DNA of 60,377 nt from Bacteroides sp. (lineage in GTDB: Bacteria; Bacillota; Clostridia; Oscillospirales; Ruminococcaceae), in assembly GCA_023663265.1 (NCBI GenBank), contig JAMPHV010000007.1:1-60377 (forward strand). The letters run 5' to 3'. The notes beneath the pieces were generated by a model. The model searched no databases. It was given only the letters and a program-made list of their open reading frames with translations, and had not been told where the DNA came from. Made by a program: the position numbers and the translations under genes. This document shows, one piece after another, positions 34,703 to 43,025 of the stretch. The stretch's first letter is position 1. The number at the start of each line of letters is the position of its first letter.

Positions 34703-35749
34703 ATGGAAAGAAAGAAAACAGCGGTGCTTTTCGGCGGCTGTTCAAGCGAATACGAGGTGTCGCTGCAATCGGCGTACAGCGTATTAAAGGGGCTTAACAA
34801 GGAGAAACTGGATATTATACCGATAGGCATTTCAAAAAAGGGCGACTGGTACCGATACAAAGGAAGCTATGAAAATATACGTCGGGATCAATGGGAATCG
34901 GACAGGGAAAGCCTTATTCCCGTCACGGTCTCGCTGAGCCGCAGCAAAAGGGGCTTGATAGAGCTCGGGAAGGACGGGACCGTCTTTACGGAGCTGGACC
35001 TTGCCTTTCCCGTTCTCCACGGAAAAAACGGAGAGGACGGCAGCGTGCATGGCTTGCTTCAGCTTGCGGGGATAGAGACGGTGGGCTGTTCGGCGCTTTC
35101 CTCCGCCCTTTGTATGGACAAGCACAGGGCTCATGCCTTGGTGGGAGCCGCAGGGATAAGGGTCCCCGAATCGGCGCTTATAAAGCGCTCCTCGGGTCGG
35201 GAGACGGCGGAAGCTTTGCACCCGCTGAAATATCCCGTTTTTGTAAAGCCGTTAAGAGCAGGCTCCTCCCTCGGCGTAAGCATGGCGGGAAGCGCGGAGG
35301 AGCTTCGGGAGGCTTTAAGGCTCGCTTTTTGCTACGACAGCGAGGCGGTGATCGAGGAGCGTATCGAGGGCTTCGAGGTGGGCTGCGCCGTTATAGGCAG
35401 CGGCGATCCCATCGTTGGAAGAGTGGACGAAATAGAGCTGGAGAGCGATTTTTTTGACTATACGGAAAAATACGCTTTAAAGACCTCAAAAATACATATG
35501 CCCGCAAGGATAGACAGTCTGACCGAAAAAAGAATACAAAGCGCCGCCGTGAAAATATTCGGGCTTTTGGGCTGCTCGGATTTCGCGAGAGTGGATATGT
35601 TCCTTACTCCCTGCGGCGAGATAGTTTTCAACGAGGTAAACACTATACCCGGCTTTACCGCTCACAGCCGCTTTCCCAATATGATGAGGGGGATAGGGCT
35701 GTCCTTTGAGGAAACTTTGGAGAAAATAACGGAGACGCATTTGAAATGA
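34703..35749 (+). CDS. vanG: VanG-type D-alanine:D-serine (or D-Ala) ligase
   Basis: An ATP-grasp ligase of 348 residues that joins D-Ala to a second D-amino acid for the peptidoglycan precursor. The N terminus AVLFGGCSSEYEVSLQSA, the segment FPVLHGKNGEDG and the ATP-grasp/metal residues in EVNTIPGFTAHSRFPNMM are all present. The omega-loop region FFDYTEKYALKTSKIHMP matches the VanG/D-Ala:D-Ser group and lacks the features of the D-lactate enzymes VanA and VanB. Position, directly after vanW and overlapping a VanXY-type peptidase by 4 bp, supports the VanG call. A housekeeping Ddl is a less likely reading. Second-substrate specificity is inference. Confidence 0.88.
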   Translation: MERKKTAVLFGGCSSEYEVSLQSAYSVLKGLNKEKLDIIPIGISKKGDWYRYKGSYENIRRDQWESDRESLIPVTVSLSRSKRGLIELGKDGTVFTELDLAFPVLHGKNGEDGSVHGLLQLAGIETVGCSALSSALCMDKHRAHALVGAAGIRVPESALIKRSSGRETAEALHPLKYPVFVKPLRAGSSLGVSMAGSAEELREALRLAFCYDSEAVIEERIEGFEVGCAVIGSGDPIVGRVDEIELESDFFDYTEKYALKTSKIHMPARIDSLTEKRIQSAAVKIFGLLGCSDFARVDMFLTPCGEIVFNEVNTIPGFTAHSRFPNMMRGIGLSFEETLEKITETHLK

Positions 35750-36318
35750 AACGAAAAGAAATTTACGGCGGCAGTCTGATACTTGTAAACGCCGAGCACG
35801 GGATAAGCGGCAATAAAAGCGCGGCTCTTGTTGAAGCCGCGCCGAGGGTGCTTCTGCAAAAGGAAGCCGCATTTTGTTTAAGGGCAGCCCTTAAAAAAAT
35901 AGGCGCGGGGGACAGGATAGTTTTGGTGAGCGGATTTCGTTCAAGGCGGGAGCAGGAGGAGATATACACAAGGTCTCTATCCGAAAACGGGGAGGAGTTC
36001 ACAAGAAAATATGTGGCTCTGCCCGATCACAGCGAGCATCAGACGGGGCTTGCAGTAGACCTGGCGCTGAAAAGCGGCAGCATAGACTTTATAAGACCCG
36101 ATTTTCCTTTTGAGGGAATATGCCAAGCCTTTCGCGAAATCGCCGCGGAGTACGGTTTTATACAGCGTTATCCTCGGGACAAGGAAAATATCACTGGGAT
36201 AGCCTTTGAGCCGTGGCATTTCCGCTATGTGGGAAAGCCTCACGCTGAAATTATGGAAAAACGCGGGCTCGCGCTGGAGGAGTATATAGCCGAAATAAAT
36301 GAAAAATACGGGATATAA
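35746..36318 (+). CDS. vanXY: VanXY-type D,D-peptidase
   Basis: A 190-residue zinc peptidase of the VanY/LAS family without signal peptide, so cytoplasmic like VanXY. It would cleave D-Ala-D-Ala or the terminal D-Ala of precursors, removing susceptible targets. The zinc ligands are in SEHQTGLAVDL (SxHxxGxAxD) and EPWHFRYVG (ExxH). The substrate-side motif SGFRSRREQEEIYT is also present. It is about 60 residues shorter at the C terminus than the enterococcal VanXY-G I remember. ATGA overlap with the ligase gene indicates coupling. A plain D,D-carboxypeptidase role is the alternative. Confidence 0.85.
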   Translation: MKRKEIYGGSLILVNAEHGISGNKSAALVEAAPRVLLQKEAAFCLRAALKKIGAGDRIVLVSGFRSRREQEEIYTRSLSENGEEFTRKYVALPDHSEHQTGLAVDLALKSGSIDFIRPDFPFEGICQAFREIAAEYGFIQRYPRDKENITGIAFEPWHFRYVGKPHAEIMEKRGLALEEYIAEINEKYGI

Positions 36319-37342
36319 AGGAATAGACGTCTTTCGCATTATAGCCGCGGTCCTTGTTATAACGATACATACCTCCCCCTTGGAGACATATTTTCCCTTG
36401 GGCGATTTTATCCTTACTCGGGTGATCGCAAGGACTGCGGTGCCGTTTTTCTTTATGACAAGCGGCTTTTTTCTGCTGTCCGAGGGCTGCGCGGACCTTA
36501 AAAGGCTGAAAAAATTTATAAAAAAGACGCTTTGGATATATTTTGCCGCCGTTCTGCTGTACCTGCCCGCCAATATTTACAACGGCTATTTTTCGGGCGG
36601 CGATCTGTTTTTCAATATACTAAAGGATATAATTTTCGACGGGACCTTTTATCATCTGTGGTATCTTCCCGCCTCGGCGTTGGGCGGGGCAGCCGCGTTT
36701 TTTGCGGTAAGGAGGGCGGGGTATAAAGGAGCCCTTGCCGTATTTTTGCTTTTGTATGCCGTCGGCTTGTTCGGCGACAGCTATTACGGCTTCATTACGG
36801 GGATAGAGCCCGTAAAGGCTGTATACGGCTTCATTTTTACCGTTTCGGATCACACAAGGAACGGGATATTTTTTGCTCCGCTGTTTATGCTTATGGGCGG
36901 CATTGCCTCGGAAAGGGAGCGAAGAAGCAGCGAAGGCAAAAAGGCGGGCGCGGAAGCCGTATGCGCCGTCCTTTTCTTTGCGCTGACGCTTGCCGAGGCT
37001 CTTATTCTGCGTAAGCTCGGAGTACAGCGGCACGACAGCATGTACGTTTTTCTTGTGCCGCTTATGCGGTTTTTATTCGGATCGCTGCTGCGGTTCAAGG
37101 GAAAGCGCAAAAGATATATGAGCGACCTTGCGCTTATCGTTTACATAATACACCCCGTCACGATCATCGCCGTTAGGGGAGAGGCTAAGGCGCTGGGGCT
37201 GGAGCGCCTGTTCATAGATAACGGCATAGCGCACTTTGCCGCCGTATGCGTCTGCTCCTTTGCCGAGGGGATAGGACTGCTTCTTGCGAGGGAGGCGCTG
37301 AGAAAGCCCAAGGGGGAGCATTTGAAGAAGAGGACGAGATAA
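36299..37342 (+). CDS. VanT-like membrane acyltransferase domain protein without racemase
   Basis: A 347-residue integral membrane protein with about ten helices, related to acyltransferase family 3. Its start, GYKGIDVFRIIAAVLVITIHTS, and the YIIHP segment near the C terminus closely match the membrane half of VanT. In VanT this half is followed by an alanine-racemase-like domain that makes D-serine. Here the protein stops after the membrane part and the next gene is galE, so no racemase domain exists in the cluster. The start overlaps vanXY by 20 bp. It may import L-serine, as proposed for the VanT membrane domain, or modify another molecule. Confidence 0.8.
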   Translation: MKNTGYKGIDVFRIIAAVLVITIHTSPLETYFPLGDFILTRVIARTAVPFFFMTSGFFLLSEGCADLKRLKKFIKKTLWIYFAAVLLYLPANIYNGYFSGGDLFFNILKDIIFDGTFYHLWYLPASALGGAAAFFAVRRAGYKGALAVFLLLYAVGLFGDSYYGFITGIEPVKAVYGFIFTVSDHTRNGIFFAPLFMLMGGIASERERRSSEGKKAGAEAVCAVLFFALTLAEALILRKLGVQRHDSMYVFLVPLMRFLFGSLLRFKGKRKRYMSDLALIVYIIHPVTIIAVRGEAKALGLERLFIDNGIAHFAAVCVCSFAEGIGLLLAREALRKPKGEHLKKRTR

Positions 37343-37356
37343 ATTGAGATAAAATA

Positions 37357-37385
37357 TTGACTTTTTCCTTAAATAGAGGTATACT
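37357..37385 (+). promoter_or_regulatory. Promoter of galE
   Basis: TTGACT (37357-37362) and TATACT (37380-37385) with a 17-base spacer lie about 36 bases before the galE start. galE is therefore probably transcribed separately from the Van-like cluster. Confidence 0.7.
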
Positions 37386-37420
37386 AAAAATAAGCTAAAA
37401 TAAATTTTTCGGAGGTTGTT

Positions 37421-38419
37421 ATGGCAGTTTTAGTAACAGGCGGTACGGGTTTTATCGGCTCACATACTGTTGTGGAGCTTTTGGAAGCGGGCGAGGACGT
37501 TATCGTTATCGATAACTTTTATAATTCAAAGCCCGGAGTTATTAACGCTATACAGGACATTACGGGAAAGGGCTTCGGTTTTTATGAGGGCGACGTCGCC
37601 GACAAGGAGCTGCTGAGAAAAATTTTCAGAGAATGCTTTATCGAGGAGGTAATACACTTTGCGGGTTATAAGGCGGTGGGAGAGAGCTGTCAGAAGCCCG
37701 TTATGTATTATCGAAACAATATAGATTCCACTCTTTCGCTGTTGGAAGTCATGGAGGAATTTGGGTGCAGGCGTTTGGTGTTCAGCTCCTCCGCCACCGT
37801 TTACGGCATTCCCGAAAAGGTGCCCGTGACCGAGGACTTCCCTCTGTCCGCCATCAATCCCTACGGCAGCACGAAGCTGATCATTGAAAATATGTGCAGG
37901 GAGCTGTGCCAAGCGGACGACCGCTGGAGCGTTGCCCTGTTGAGATACTTTAATCCTATCGGCGCTCATGAAAGCGGAAAGATAGGCGAGGACCCCAACG
38001 GAATACCCAACAACCTTATGCCCATAATTCTTCGTGTAGCAGCGGGGAAAAATCCTATCCTGTCGGTGTACGGAAACGATTATCCCACGGCGGACGGGAC
38101 GTGCGTGAGAGACTATATACACGTTGTCGATCTTGCAAAGGGTCACTTGGCGGCGATAGAGTCGGTAAGAAAGAACAAGGGCGCGATACCCTACAACCTC
38201 GGAACGGGCAAGGGCTACTCGGTGCTCGAGATCATTAACGCCTTTGAAAAGGTCAACGACGTCAAGGTGCCTTACGTTATCGCGGACAGGCGCGCGGGCG
38301 ACGCGGCAGCCTGCTACTCCAACCCCGCCAAGGCGAACATGGAGCTTGGCTGGAAGGCGGAGCGGGGCATCGAGCAGATGTGCAAGGACGCATGGAACTA
38401 TATCGGGTCGCGGGAATGA
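37421..38419 (+). CDS. galE: UDP-glucose 4-epimerase
   Basis: Interconverts UDP-glucose and UDP-galactose with bound NAD. It has 332 residues of extended short-chain dehydrogenase fold. The N-terminal nucleotide motif is TGGTGFIGSHT. The catalytic serine/threonine is in FSSSATVYG and the YxxxK pair in NPYGSTKLIIE. Typical downstream segments RYFNPIGAH and YIHVVDLAKGH are present. GGAGG lies 7 bases before ATG. It would serve galactose use or surface polysaccharide synthesis. Confidence 0.96.
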   Translation: MAVLVTGGTGFIGSHTVVELLEAGEDVIVIDNFYNSKPGVINAIQDITGKGFGFYEGDVADKELLRKIFRECFIEEVIHFAGYKAVGESCQKPVMYYRNNIDSTLSLLEVMEEFGCRRLVFSSSATVYGIPEKVPVTEDFPLSAINPYGSTKLIIENMCRELCQADDRWSVALLRYFNPIGAHESGKIGEDPNGIPNNLMPIILRVAAGKNPILSVYGNDYPTADGTCVRDYIHVVDLAKGHLAAIESVRKNKGAIPYNLGTGKGYSVLEIINAFEKVNDVKVPYVIADRRAGDAAACYSNPAKANMELGWKAERGIEQMCKDAWNYIGSRE

Positions 38420-38446
38420 TCCGCAAAGAAAGGATTGGTTGAAAAT

Positions 38447-39382
38447 ATGCTGGAGACAGTGGCTTCCTGTACCCTTTCGGTCGATGAAAAGGCGGTAATA
38501 AAGAAAAACCGTCTTGTACCGAGGGACGGAGCGGAGGGAAAAAAGCGAATTGCGATAGTTACGGGTATCCACGGCGACGAGTTAGAGGGACAGTACGTAT
38601 GCTATGAGCTTATACGCAGGATCAGCAGAGGATATGCCGACCTTAACGGCGTTGTGGACGTTTACCCAATGCTTAATCCGTTGGGAGCCGACGCCGTGAC
38701 CAGACAGATACCCATGTTCGAGCTGGATATGAACCGTATTTTTCCAGGAAGCGAAAGCGGCTCTCCGTGGGAGCATATGGCTGAAAGGGTGCTGGAGGAC
38801 ATAAAGGGCGCGGACCTTTGCATAGACATACATTCCAGCGATATTTTCCTGCGGGAAATACCTCAGGTAAGAATTTCGGCGGAGGAGGAGATAAGGCTTT
38901 TGCCCTACGCAAAACGTCTAAACTGCGACTTTGTATGGGTGGGCAGCAGCTCGGCGGTAAAGCCCTCCTCTCTGTCGTATGAATTGAACGGCAGCGGCAC
39001 GCCGTGCCTTGTGGTGGAAATGGGCGCGGGAATGAGGATCACCAAGGAGTACGGCGAACAGCTTCTTGACGGTATTTTTGCGATAATGTCCGATTTGGGG
39101 ATATGGACGGGCGAAATAGGCGAGGTGTCCAACCCCATAGTTTCCAGCGACGGCGAGGTAACGGTAATACACTGCGATAAAAGCGGAGTGTTTATGCCCG
39201 CGATAAGCCACTGGATCGGCATTTGCGAGGGCGACCGCATTGGCGATATATTGAACGTATACACAGGCGAGGTAGAGGAAGAAATTTTCTCCCCCGTGTC
39301 GGGAATGGTGTTCACCTTAAGAGAATATCCCGTGGTGACGTCGGGAAGCTTGATCGCGAGAATACTCGGAGGCGGAAGATGA
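38447..39382 (+). CDS. Succinylglutamate desuccinylase/aspartoacylase-like zinc hydrolase (M14-like)
   Basis: A 311-residue enzyme of the AstE/AspA family, which cleaves acyl groups from amino acids or amides using one zinc ion. The metal site appears complete: H and E in TGIHGDELEG, H in CIDIHSSD, and the catalytic-type glutamate in CLVVEMGAG. A C-terminal beta-barrel (about residues 225-311) with a biotinyl-like SGMVFT segment completes the family pattern. ATG 38447 has AAAGGA at 12 bases; TTG 38435 abuts that site and is rejected. It overlaps its paralogue by 4 bp. Substrate unknown. Confidence 0.85.
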   Translation: MLETVASCTLSVDEKAVIKKNRLVPRDGAEGKKRIAIVTGIHGDELEGQYVCYELIRRISRGYADLNGVVDVYPMLNPLGADAVTRQIPMFELDMNRIFPGSESGSPWEHMAERVLEDIKGADLCIDIHSSDIFLREIPQVRISAEEEIRLLPYAKRLNCDFVWVGSSSAVKPSSLSYELNGSGTPCLVVEMGAGMRITKEYGEQLLDGIFAIMSDLGIWTGEIGEVSNPIVSSDGEVTVIHCDKSGVFMPAISHWIGICEGDRIGDILNVYTGEVEEEIFSPVSGMVFTLREYPVVTSGSLIARILGGGR

Positions 39383-40314
39383 CAAAGGAGACAGTTTATA
39401 AATTTGAGTCGGCGTATCGGGGAGATTTTAACGTTAGGGCGTACCATTTTAATAAGGGCGAAAAATCCTGCTGCATAGTGGGCGCGTTAAGAGGAAACGA
39501 AATACAGCAGCTTTATGTCTGCTCAAAGCTTATAAAGGCGTTGAGCGAGCTCGAAAGGCAATGCCGTATAAGCTACGGTCACCGCATAACCGTTATTCCC
39601 TGCGTAAATCCGTTTTCAATGAATATAGGAAAGCGCTTTTGGAGCAGCGACAACAGGGATATCAACAGGGATTTTCCAGGGATCGCCGACGGCGAGCCTA
39701 CTCGGCGCATAGCCGCGCGCGTTTTGGAGGCGGTAAGCGGTTATCAGTACGGGATCCAGTTCGCCTCCTTTTACATTCAAGGCGATTTTATCCCTCATGT
39801 CAGAATGATGGAGACGGGAAAAGAAAACACGGGGCTCGCCAATCTTTTCGGCTTGCCGTACGTGGTAAAAAGAGACCCGAGACCCTTTGACAAGAACACT
39901 TTAAATTATAATTGGCAGTTAAACGGCACCAGCGCTTTTTCCGTTTATACCAACGAGACGGAAAATATTGACGAGGCAAGCGCCGATCTGGCGGTGGCTT
40001 CCGTTTTAAGGTTCCTTTCAAGAATGGGCATGATCAAGCACCAGTGCCACGGCGGATATATGGCGACCATTCTTGAGGAGGAGGCTCTTATGCCCGTTAA
40101 ATCAGCCTCGGGCGGGATATACCGCAGAATAAAGCACCCGGGAGACGAGGTGGAACGCGGAGAAATTATGGCGGAGGTGCTTGACCCTTACGAAAACAAC
40201 GTGACAGAGAAAATAAAGGCTCCCTGCAACGGGATCGTGTTTTTTGCCCACAAGTCGCCTTTGGTCTGCGAAAACACGGTGCTGTATAAGATCATTAAAA
40301 GGCTGAAAAATTAA
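39379..40314 (+). CDS. Aspartoacylase-like paralogue that has lost its zinc ligands
   Basis: A protein of exactly the same length (311 residues) as its upstream neighbour and of the same fold. The segments line up: TGIHGDELEG becomes GALRGNEIQQ, CIDIHSSDIFLREIPQVRI becomes IQFASFYIQGDFIPHVRM, and VVEMG becomes SVYTNET. So both histidine ligands (to Arg and Ala) and the catalytic-type glutamate are replaced, while the framework motifs stay. The ATGA overlap with the first gene shows coupling. This points to a non-catalytic partner or regulator. The start is set by that overlap; an upstream frame extension lies inside the neighbour. Confidence 0.8.
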   Translation: MTKETVYKFESAYRGDFNVRAYHFNKGEKSCCIVGALRGNEIQQLYVCSKLIKALSELERQCRISYGHRITVIPCVNPFSMNIGKRFWSSDNRDINRDFPGIADGEPTRRIAARVLEAVSGYQYGIQFASFYIQGDFIPHVRMMETGKENTGLANLFGLPYVVKRDPRPFDKNTLNYNWQLNGTSAFSVYTNETENIDEASADLAVASVLRFLSRMGMIKHQCHGGYMATILEEEALMPVKSASGGIYRRIKHPGDEVERGEIMAEVLDPYENNVTEKIKAPCNGIVFFAHKSPLVCENTVLYKIIKRLKN

Positions 40315-40324
40315 ACGCTAATTA

Positions 40325-40373
40325 AAAAAGTCGGTTCAAAAAGCGGTTTTACCGCTTTTTGAACCGACTTTTT
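40325..40373. terminator. Bidirectional terminator between the aspartoacylase pair and the fumarase gene
   Basis: A perfect 23-bp stem (40325-40347 and 40351-40373) with a 3-base loop, A-run on the left and T-run on the right, sits between convergent genes. Confidence 0.93.
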
Positions 40374-40384
40374 CTAATATTATC

Positions 40385-41227
40385 CTAAATCTCCGCTTCC
40401 TTATGCCTCGTAACATGGCAGCCGATGTTTACCGCTACGGGAAGACCCGCGATATGAGTGGGGAACTGCTCTATATTTACATAAAGGCAGGTCTGCGTTC
40501 CGCCGAAGCCTTGGGCTCCTATTCCCAAGGCGTTGATGCCGCTGAGACATTTTTCCTCCATTTCGGCGTAAAGCGGGTCGGCGTTTCTGACCCTAAAATC
40601 GCGGCAAAGAGCTTTTTTCGCAAGGTAAGCCGCATATTCAAAATCGCCGCCTATCCCCACTCCCACCGTGATGGGCGGGCAGGGGTTGCTGCCCGCCTTG
40701 TCCGCAACGGAAACCACGTAATCTATTATATCCTCTTTTGAGGCGGAGGGGGTAAACATTTTCATGCCGCTCATATTTTCGCTTCCGAAGCCCTTTGGAG
40801 CAACCGTTATCTTGATCCTGTCGCCGCTTGTTATCGAGGTATGTATTATTGCGGGGGTGTTGGTGTTGGTGTTTACCCGTTTTAATGGGTCGGACACCAC
40901 GGAAAGGCGAAGCCTTCCCTCGACATAGCCCTTTTCAACGCCGTCGTTTATCGCTTTGTACAGATCGCCGCCGAAAAAGTGCACCTCCTGCCCTATCTCT
41001 ATAAAGACGACCGCCATTCCCGTATCCTGGCAGATAGGAACTCCCAGCTCCCGCGCGCAGTCGGCATTGTCGGAAATATCCTTAAGAACGCTTTTGCACA
41101 AAGGACTTTCCTCCTTTTCCGCAGCTTTGTTTATAAGCTCCTGCATTTTATCGGGGAGAAAAAGGTTGGACTCCTCGCAGAGCCTTGCGACGGTATTCTT
41201 TACTTCCGAAACGTTGATCTCTCTCAT
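40385..41227 (-). CDS. Class I fumarate hydratase, alpha subunit (or L-tartrate dehydratase alpha)
   Basis: A 280-residue subunit of a two-subunit iron-sulfur hydro-lyase that hydrates fumarate to malate or dehydrates tartrate. Conserved elements include PICQDTGMAVVFIEIG with a cluster-binding cysteine, ANTNTP-type segment NTNTNTPAIIHTSI, and PPITVGVGIGGDFEYAA. Further cysteines are in GSNPCPP and EEKCLSGINALGIGAQGFGG. The beta subunit, usually directly downstream, is absent: the gene ends 12 bp from the terminator. It is the last gene of the minus-strand unit starting at fabD. The product cannot be told apart from tartrate dehydratase by eye. Confidence 0.88.
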   Translation of the reverse strand: MREINVSEVKNTVARLCEESNLFLPDKMQELINKAAEKEESPLCKSVLKDISDNADCARELGVPICQDTGMAVVFIEIGQEVHFFGGDLYKAINDGVEKGYVEGRLRLSVVSDPLKRVNTNTNTPAIIHTSITSGDRIKITVAPKGFGSENMSGMKMFTPSASKEDIIDYVVSVADKAGSNPCPPITVGVGIGGDFEYAAYLAKKALCRDFRVRNADPLYAEMEEKCLSGINALGIGAQGFGGTQTCLYVNIEQFPTHIAGLPVAVNIGCHVTRHKEAEI

Positions 41228-41260
41228 TTTAAAATTCCTTTCATCGGCGAATCGTAATGA

Positions 41261-41809
41261 TCAGTCTCTTTCGTCCTCCGCCAACTCCTCGCCCAAAACG
41301 TCCGTGTTTTCGGCGGAGGTAAATTCCCTTAAATACTCATTTATCGATTTGAGCCTTTTTTTGTCGAACATCAGCAGATTTACCTCCACAAAGGCAACAG
41401 GCACAAGCGTAAGCAAAAAAACGGGTATCAGCCCCGTTTCGGGCGTTTCGGAAAGCAGTATGGCAACGCTGAAGGCGGAAAGTATCAGAAGCGCCGCGGC
41501 GATTATTATCCAAAAGATCGCCCATATGCCTGCGGGTTTTTTTATGTGACCGTCAAGCTGACAGCCGCTTAACCCCTTGTGTACCGTTCCGAAAAATGCG
41601 GTGTCGCACATATCGCTTTTGTAGCTGTGGTAGAATTTAAGGCTGTAGCTGTCGGGACCCAAGATTTCCCAGTAAAATATCTGCCGACCCTTTTCCGCGT
41701 AGGTAACGTTTTCCTCTTGATCCGCTATTTCGCTTTCCACTTTTTCGGCAAACTCCTCGCTCGAAAGCCTGCTTTCAAAGGTTACGGGTATTTTGGCTAT
41801 TTTTTTCAT
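41261..41809 (-). CDS. Unknown protein with two central membrane helices
   Basis: A 182-residue protein I do not recognise. A soluble N-terminal domain (about 1-95) is followed by two hydrophobic helices (IWAIFWIIIAAALLILSAF and GLIPVFLLTLVPVAFVEVNLL) and an acidic cytoplasmic tail (about 140-182). I chose ATG 41809 (MKKIAKIPVTF) because GGAAAGGA lies before it; an upstream in-frame TTG at 41842 would place that site inside the gene. It sits 19 bp after the amidohydrolase and 33 bp before the fumarase subunit. Confidence 0.65.
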   Translation of the reverse strand: MKKIAKIPVTFESRLSSEEFAEKVESEIADQEENVTYAEKGRQIFYWEILGPDSYSLKFYHSYKSDMCDTAFFGTVHKGLSGCQLDGHIKKPAGIWAIFWIIIAAALLILSAFSVAILLSETPETGLIPVFLLTLVPVAFVEVNLLMFDKKRLKSINEYLREFTSAENTDVLGEELAEDERD

Positions 41810-41828
41810 TTCGGCTCGGCTTCCTTTC

Positions 41829-43025
41829 CTAATTAAGATCAACGGGCTTTCCGTCTATCAGTACCAGCTTGGGTTTGCTCAAAACGTCGTAAAATTCGCC
41901 GTCGATCACTGACAGATCCGCGTCTTTACCGACTTCTATGCTTCCCACTCGGTCGGATATCCCCGCGATTTCGGCGGGAGCTATCGTAATGGCGGCAAGC
42001 GCCGCCGACTTATCCAAGCCGCCCTTTATGCAGACGCCCGCGCCCAGCGGCAGGTATTGTATCGGGTTTTCGGGGTGGTCGGTGCAGATCGCAAGCTTTA
42101 TGCCAGCATTGTAAAGTCTTGCGGCGTTTTCAACGGTTTGGTTGTTCAGCTCGGGCTTCGAGCGGTCGCAAATTACGGGACCCACAACGCAGGGACAGCC
42201 TGTCTCCTTAAGCTCCTCGGCGACTAAGCTGCCCTCGGTGGCATGGATAATTACGCAGTCCAAGGAAAATTCCTCCGCTATGCGTACCGCCGTGAAGATA
42301 TCATCGGCGCGGTGGCAGTGGAAATGCGCCTTGACCTTCTTTTTCAGCAAGGGCATAAGGGCTTCGCATTTCGCGTCGTAGTCGGGTCTTGTGCTCTCGT
42401 CGTCGGAGCCCTTGGAGGCTTCGTAGGCTTCTGTGTCCTCCATATACCTTTTGGCTTTATAAAGCTGCTCTCTGATTATGGCGGCGGTGGCAAGGCGGGT
42501 GGTGGGGGTCTCGTCGCGGTCGTTATAGCACCTTTTCGGATTTTCACCCAACGCGAATTTTATCGCGGCAGGGGAGAGAAGCACTCTTTTATCTATTCGA
42601 GGGCTCCCGCAGGTTTTTAGGGCGATAAAATCTCCGCCTACGGGATTTGCGCTTCCCACGCCTGTCAAAACGGTGGTAACGCCCGCTCTTGCCGCTTCGG
42701 TAAAGCAATAGTCGTTGGGGTTCGCGCCGTCTATCGTTCTGAGATGAGGGGTGGCGGGGTCGGTTATTTCGTTTCCGTCCGCGCCCTCGAAGCCCATGCC
42801 GTTTTCCCACATTCCAAGGTGGGTGTGGCAGTCGATAAAGCCGGGGTAAAGGTTGGCGCCATTCGCGTCGAAGTCCCCGTCGGTGGGCTCGCCGCGCAGA
42901 TAGGACATATCGCCCACGTTTTCTATTTTGCCGTCCTTGATTTTCACATAGCCGTTTTCGATATAGCCGCAGTCGGGCGTGTTGTATTTTGACATGGTGT
43001 ATATTTTGGCGTTGTAGATTAACAT
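41829..43025 (-). CDS. Imidazolonepropionase-like amidohydrolase
   Basis: A 398-residue metal-dependent amidohydrolase of the group that includes imidazolonepropionases and cytosine deaminases. Metal ligands and catalytic residues are visible: HxH in GFIDCHTHLG, His in KAHFHCHRADD, His in VIIHATEGS and Asp in AICTDHPENP. The composite beta-sandwich formed by the two ends (MLIYNAKIYT at the start, SVIDGEFYDVLSKPKLVLID at the end) is typical. It overlaps the aroK end by 7 bp. The substrate is not evident; there are no histidine-degradation genes here. Confidence 0.85.
   Translation of the reverse strand: MLIYNAKIYTMSKYNTPDCGYIENGYVKIKDGKIENVGDMSYLRGEPTDGDFDANGANLYPGFIDCHTHLGMWENGMGFEGADGNEITDPATPHLRTIDGANPNDYCFTEAARAGVTTVLTGVGSANPVGGDFIALKTCGSPRIDKRVLLSPAAIKFALGENPKRCYNDRDETPTTRLATAAIIREQLYKAKRYMEDTEAYEASKGSDDESTRPDYDAKCEALMPLLKKKVKAHFHCHRADDIFTAVRIAEEFSLDCVIIHATEGSLVAEELKETGCPCVVGPVICDRSKPELNNQTVENAARLYNAGIKLAICTDHPENPIQYLPLGAGVCIKGGLDKSAALAAITIAPAEIAGISDRVGSIEVGKDADLSVIDGEFYDVLSKPKLVLIDGKPVDLN

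Noticed and set aside
38905..39447. 180-codon minus-strand frame inside the aspartoacylase gene
   Set aside because: Mirror of a motif-bearing plus-strand gene, without a ribosome-binding site or recognisable product.
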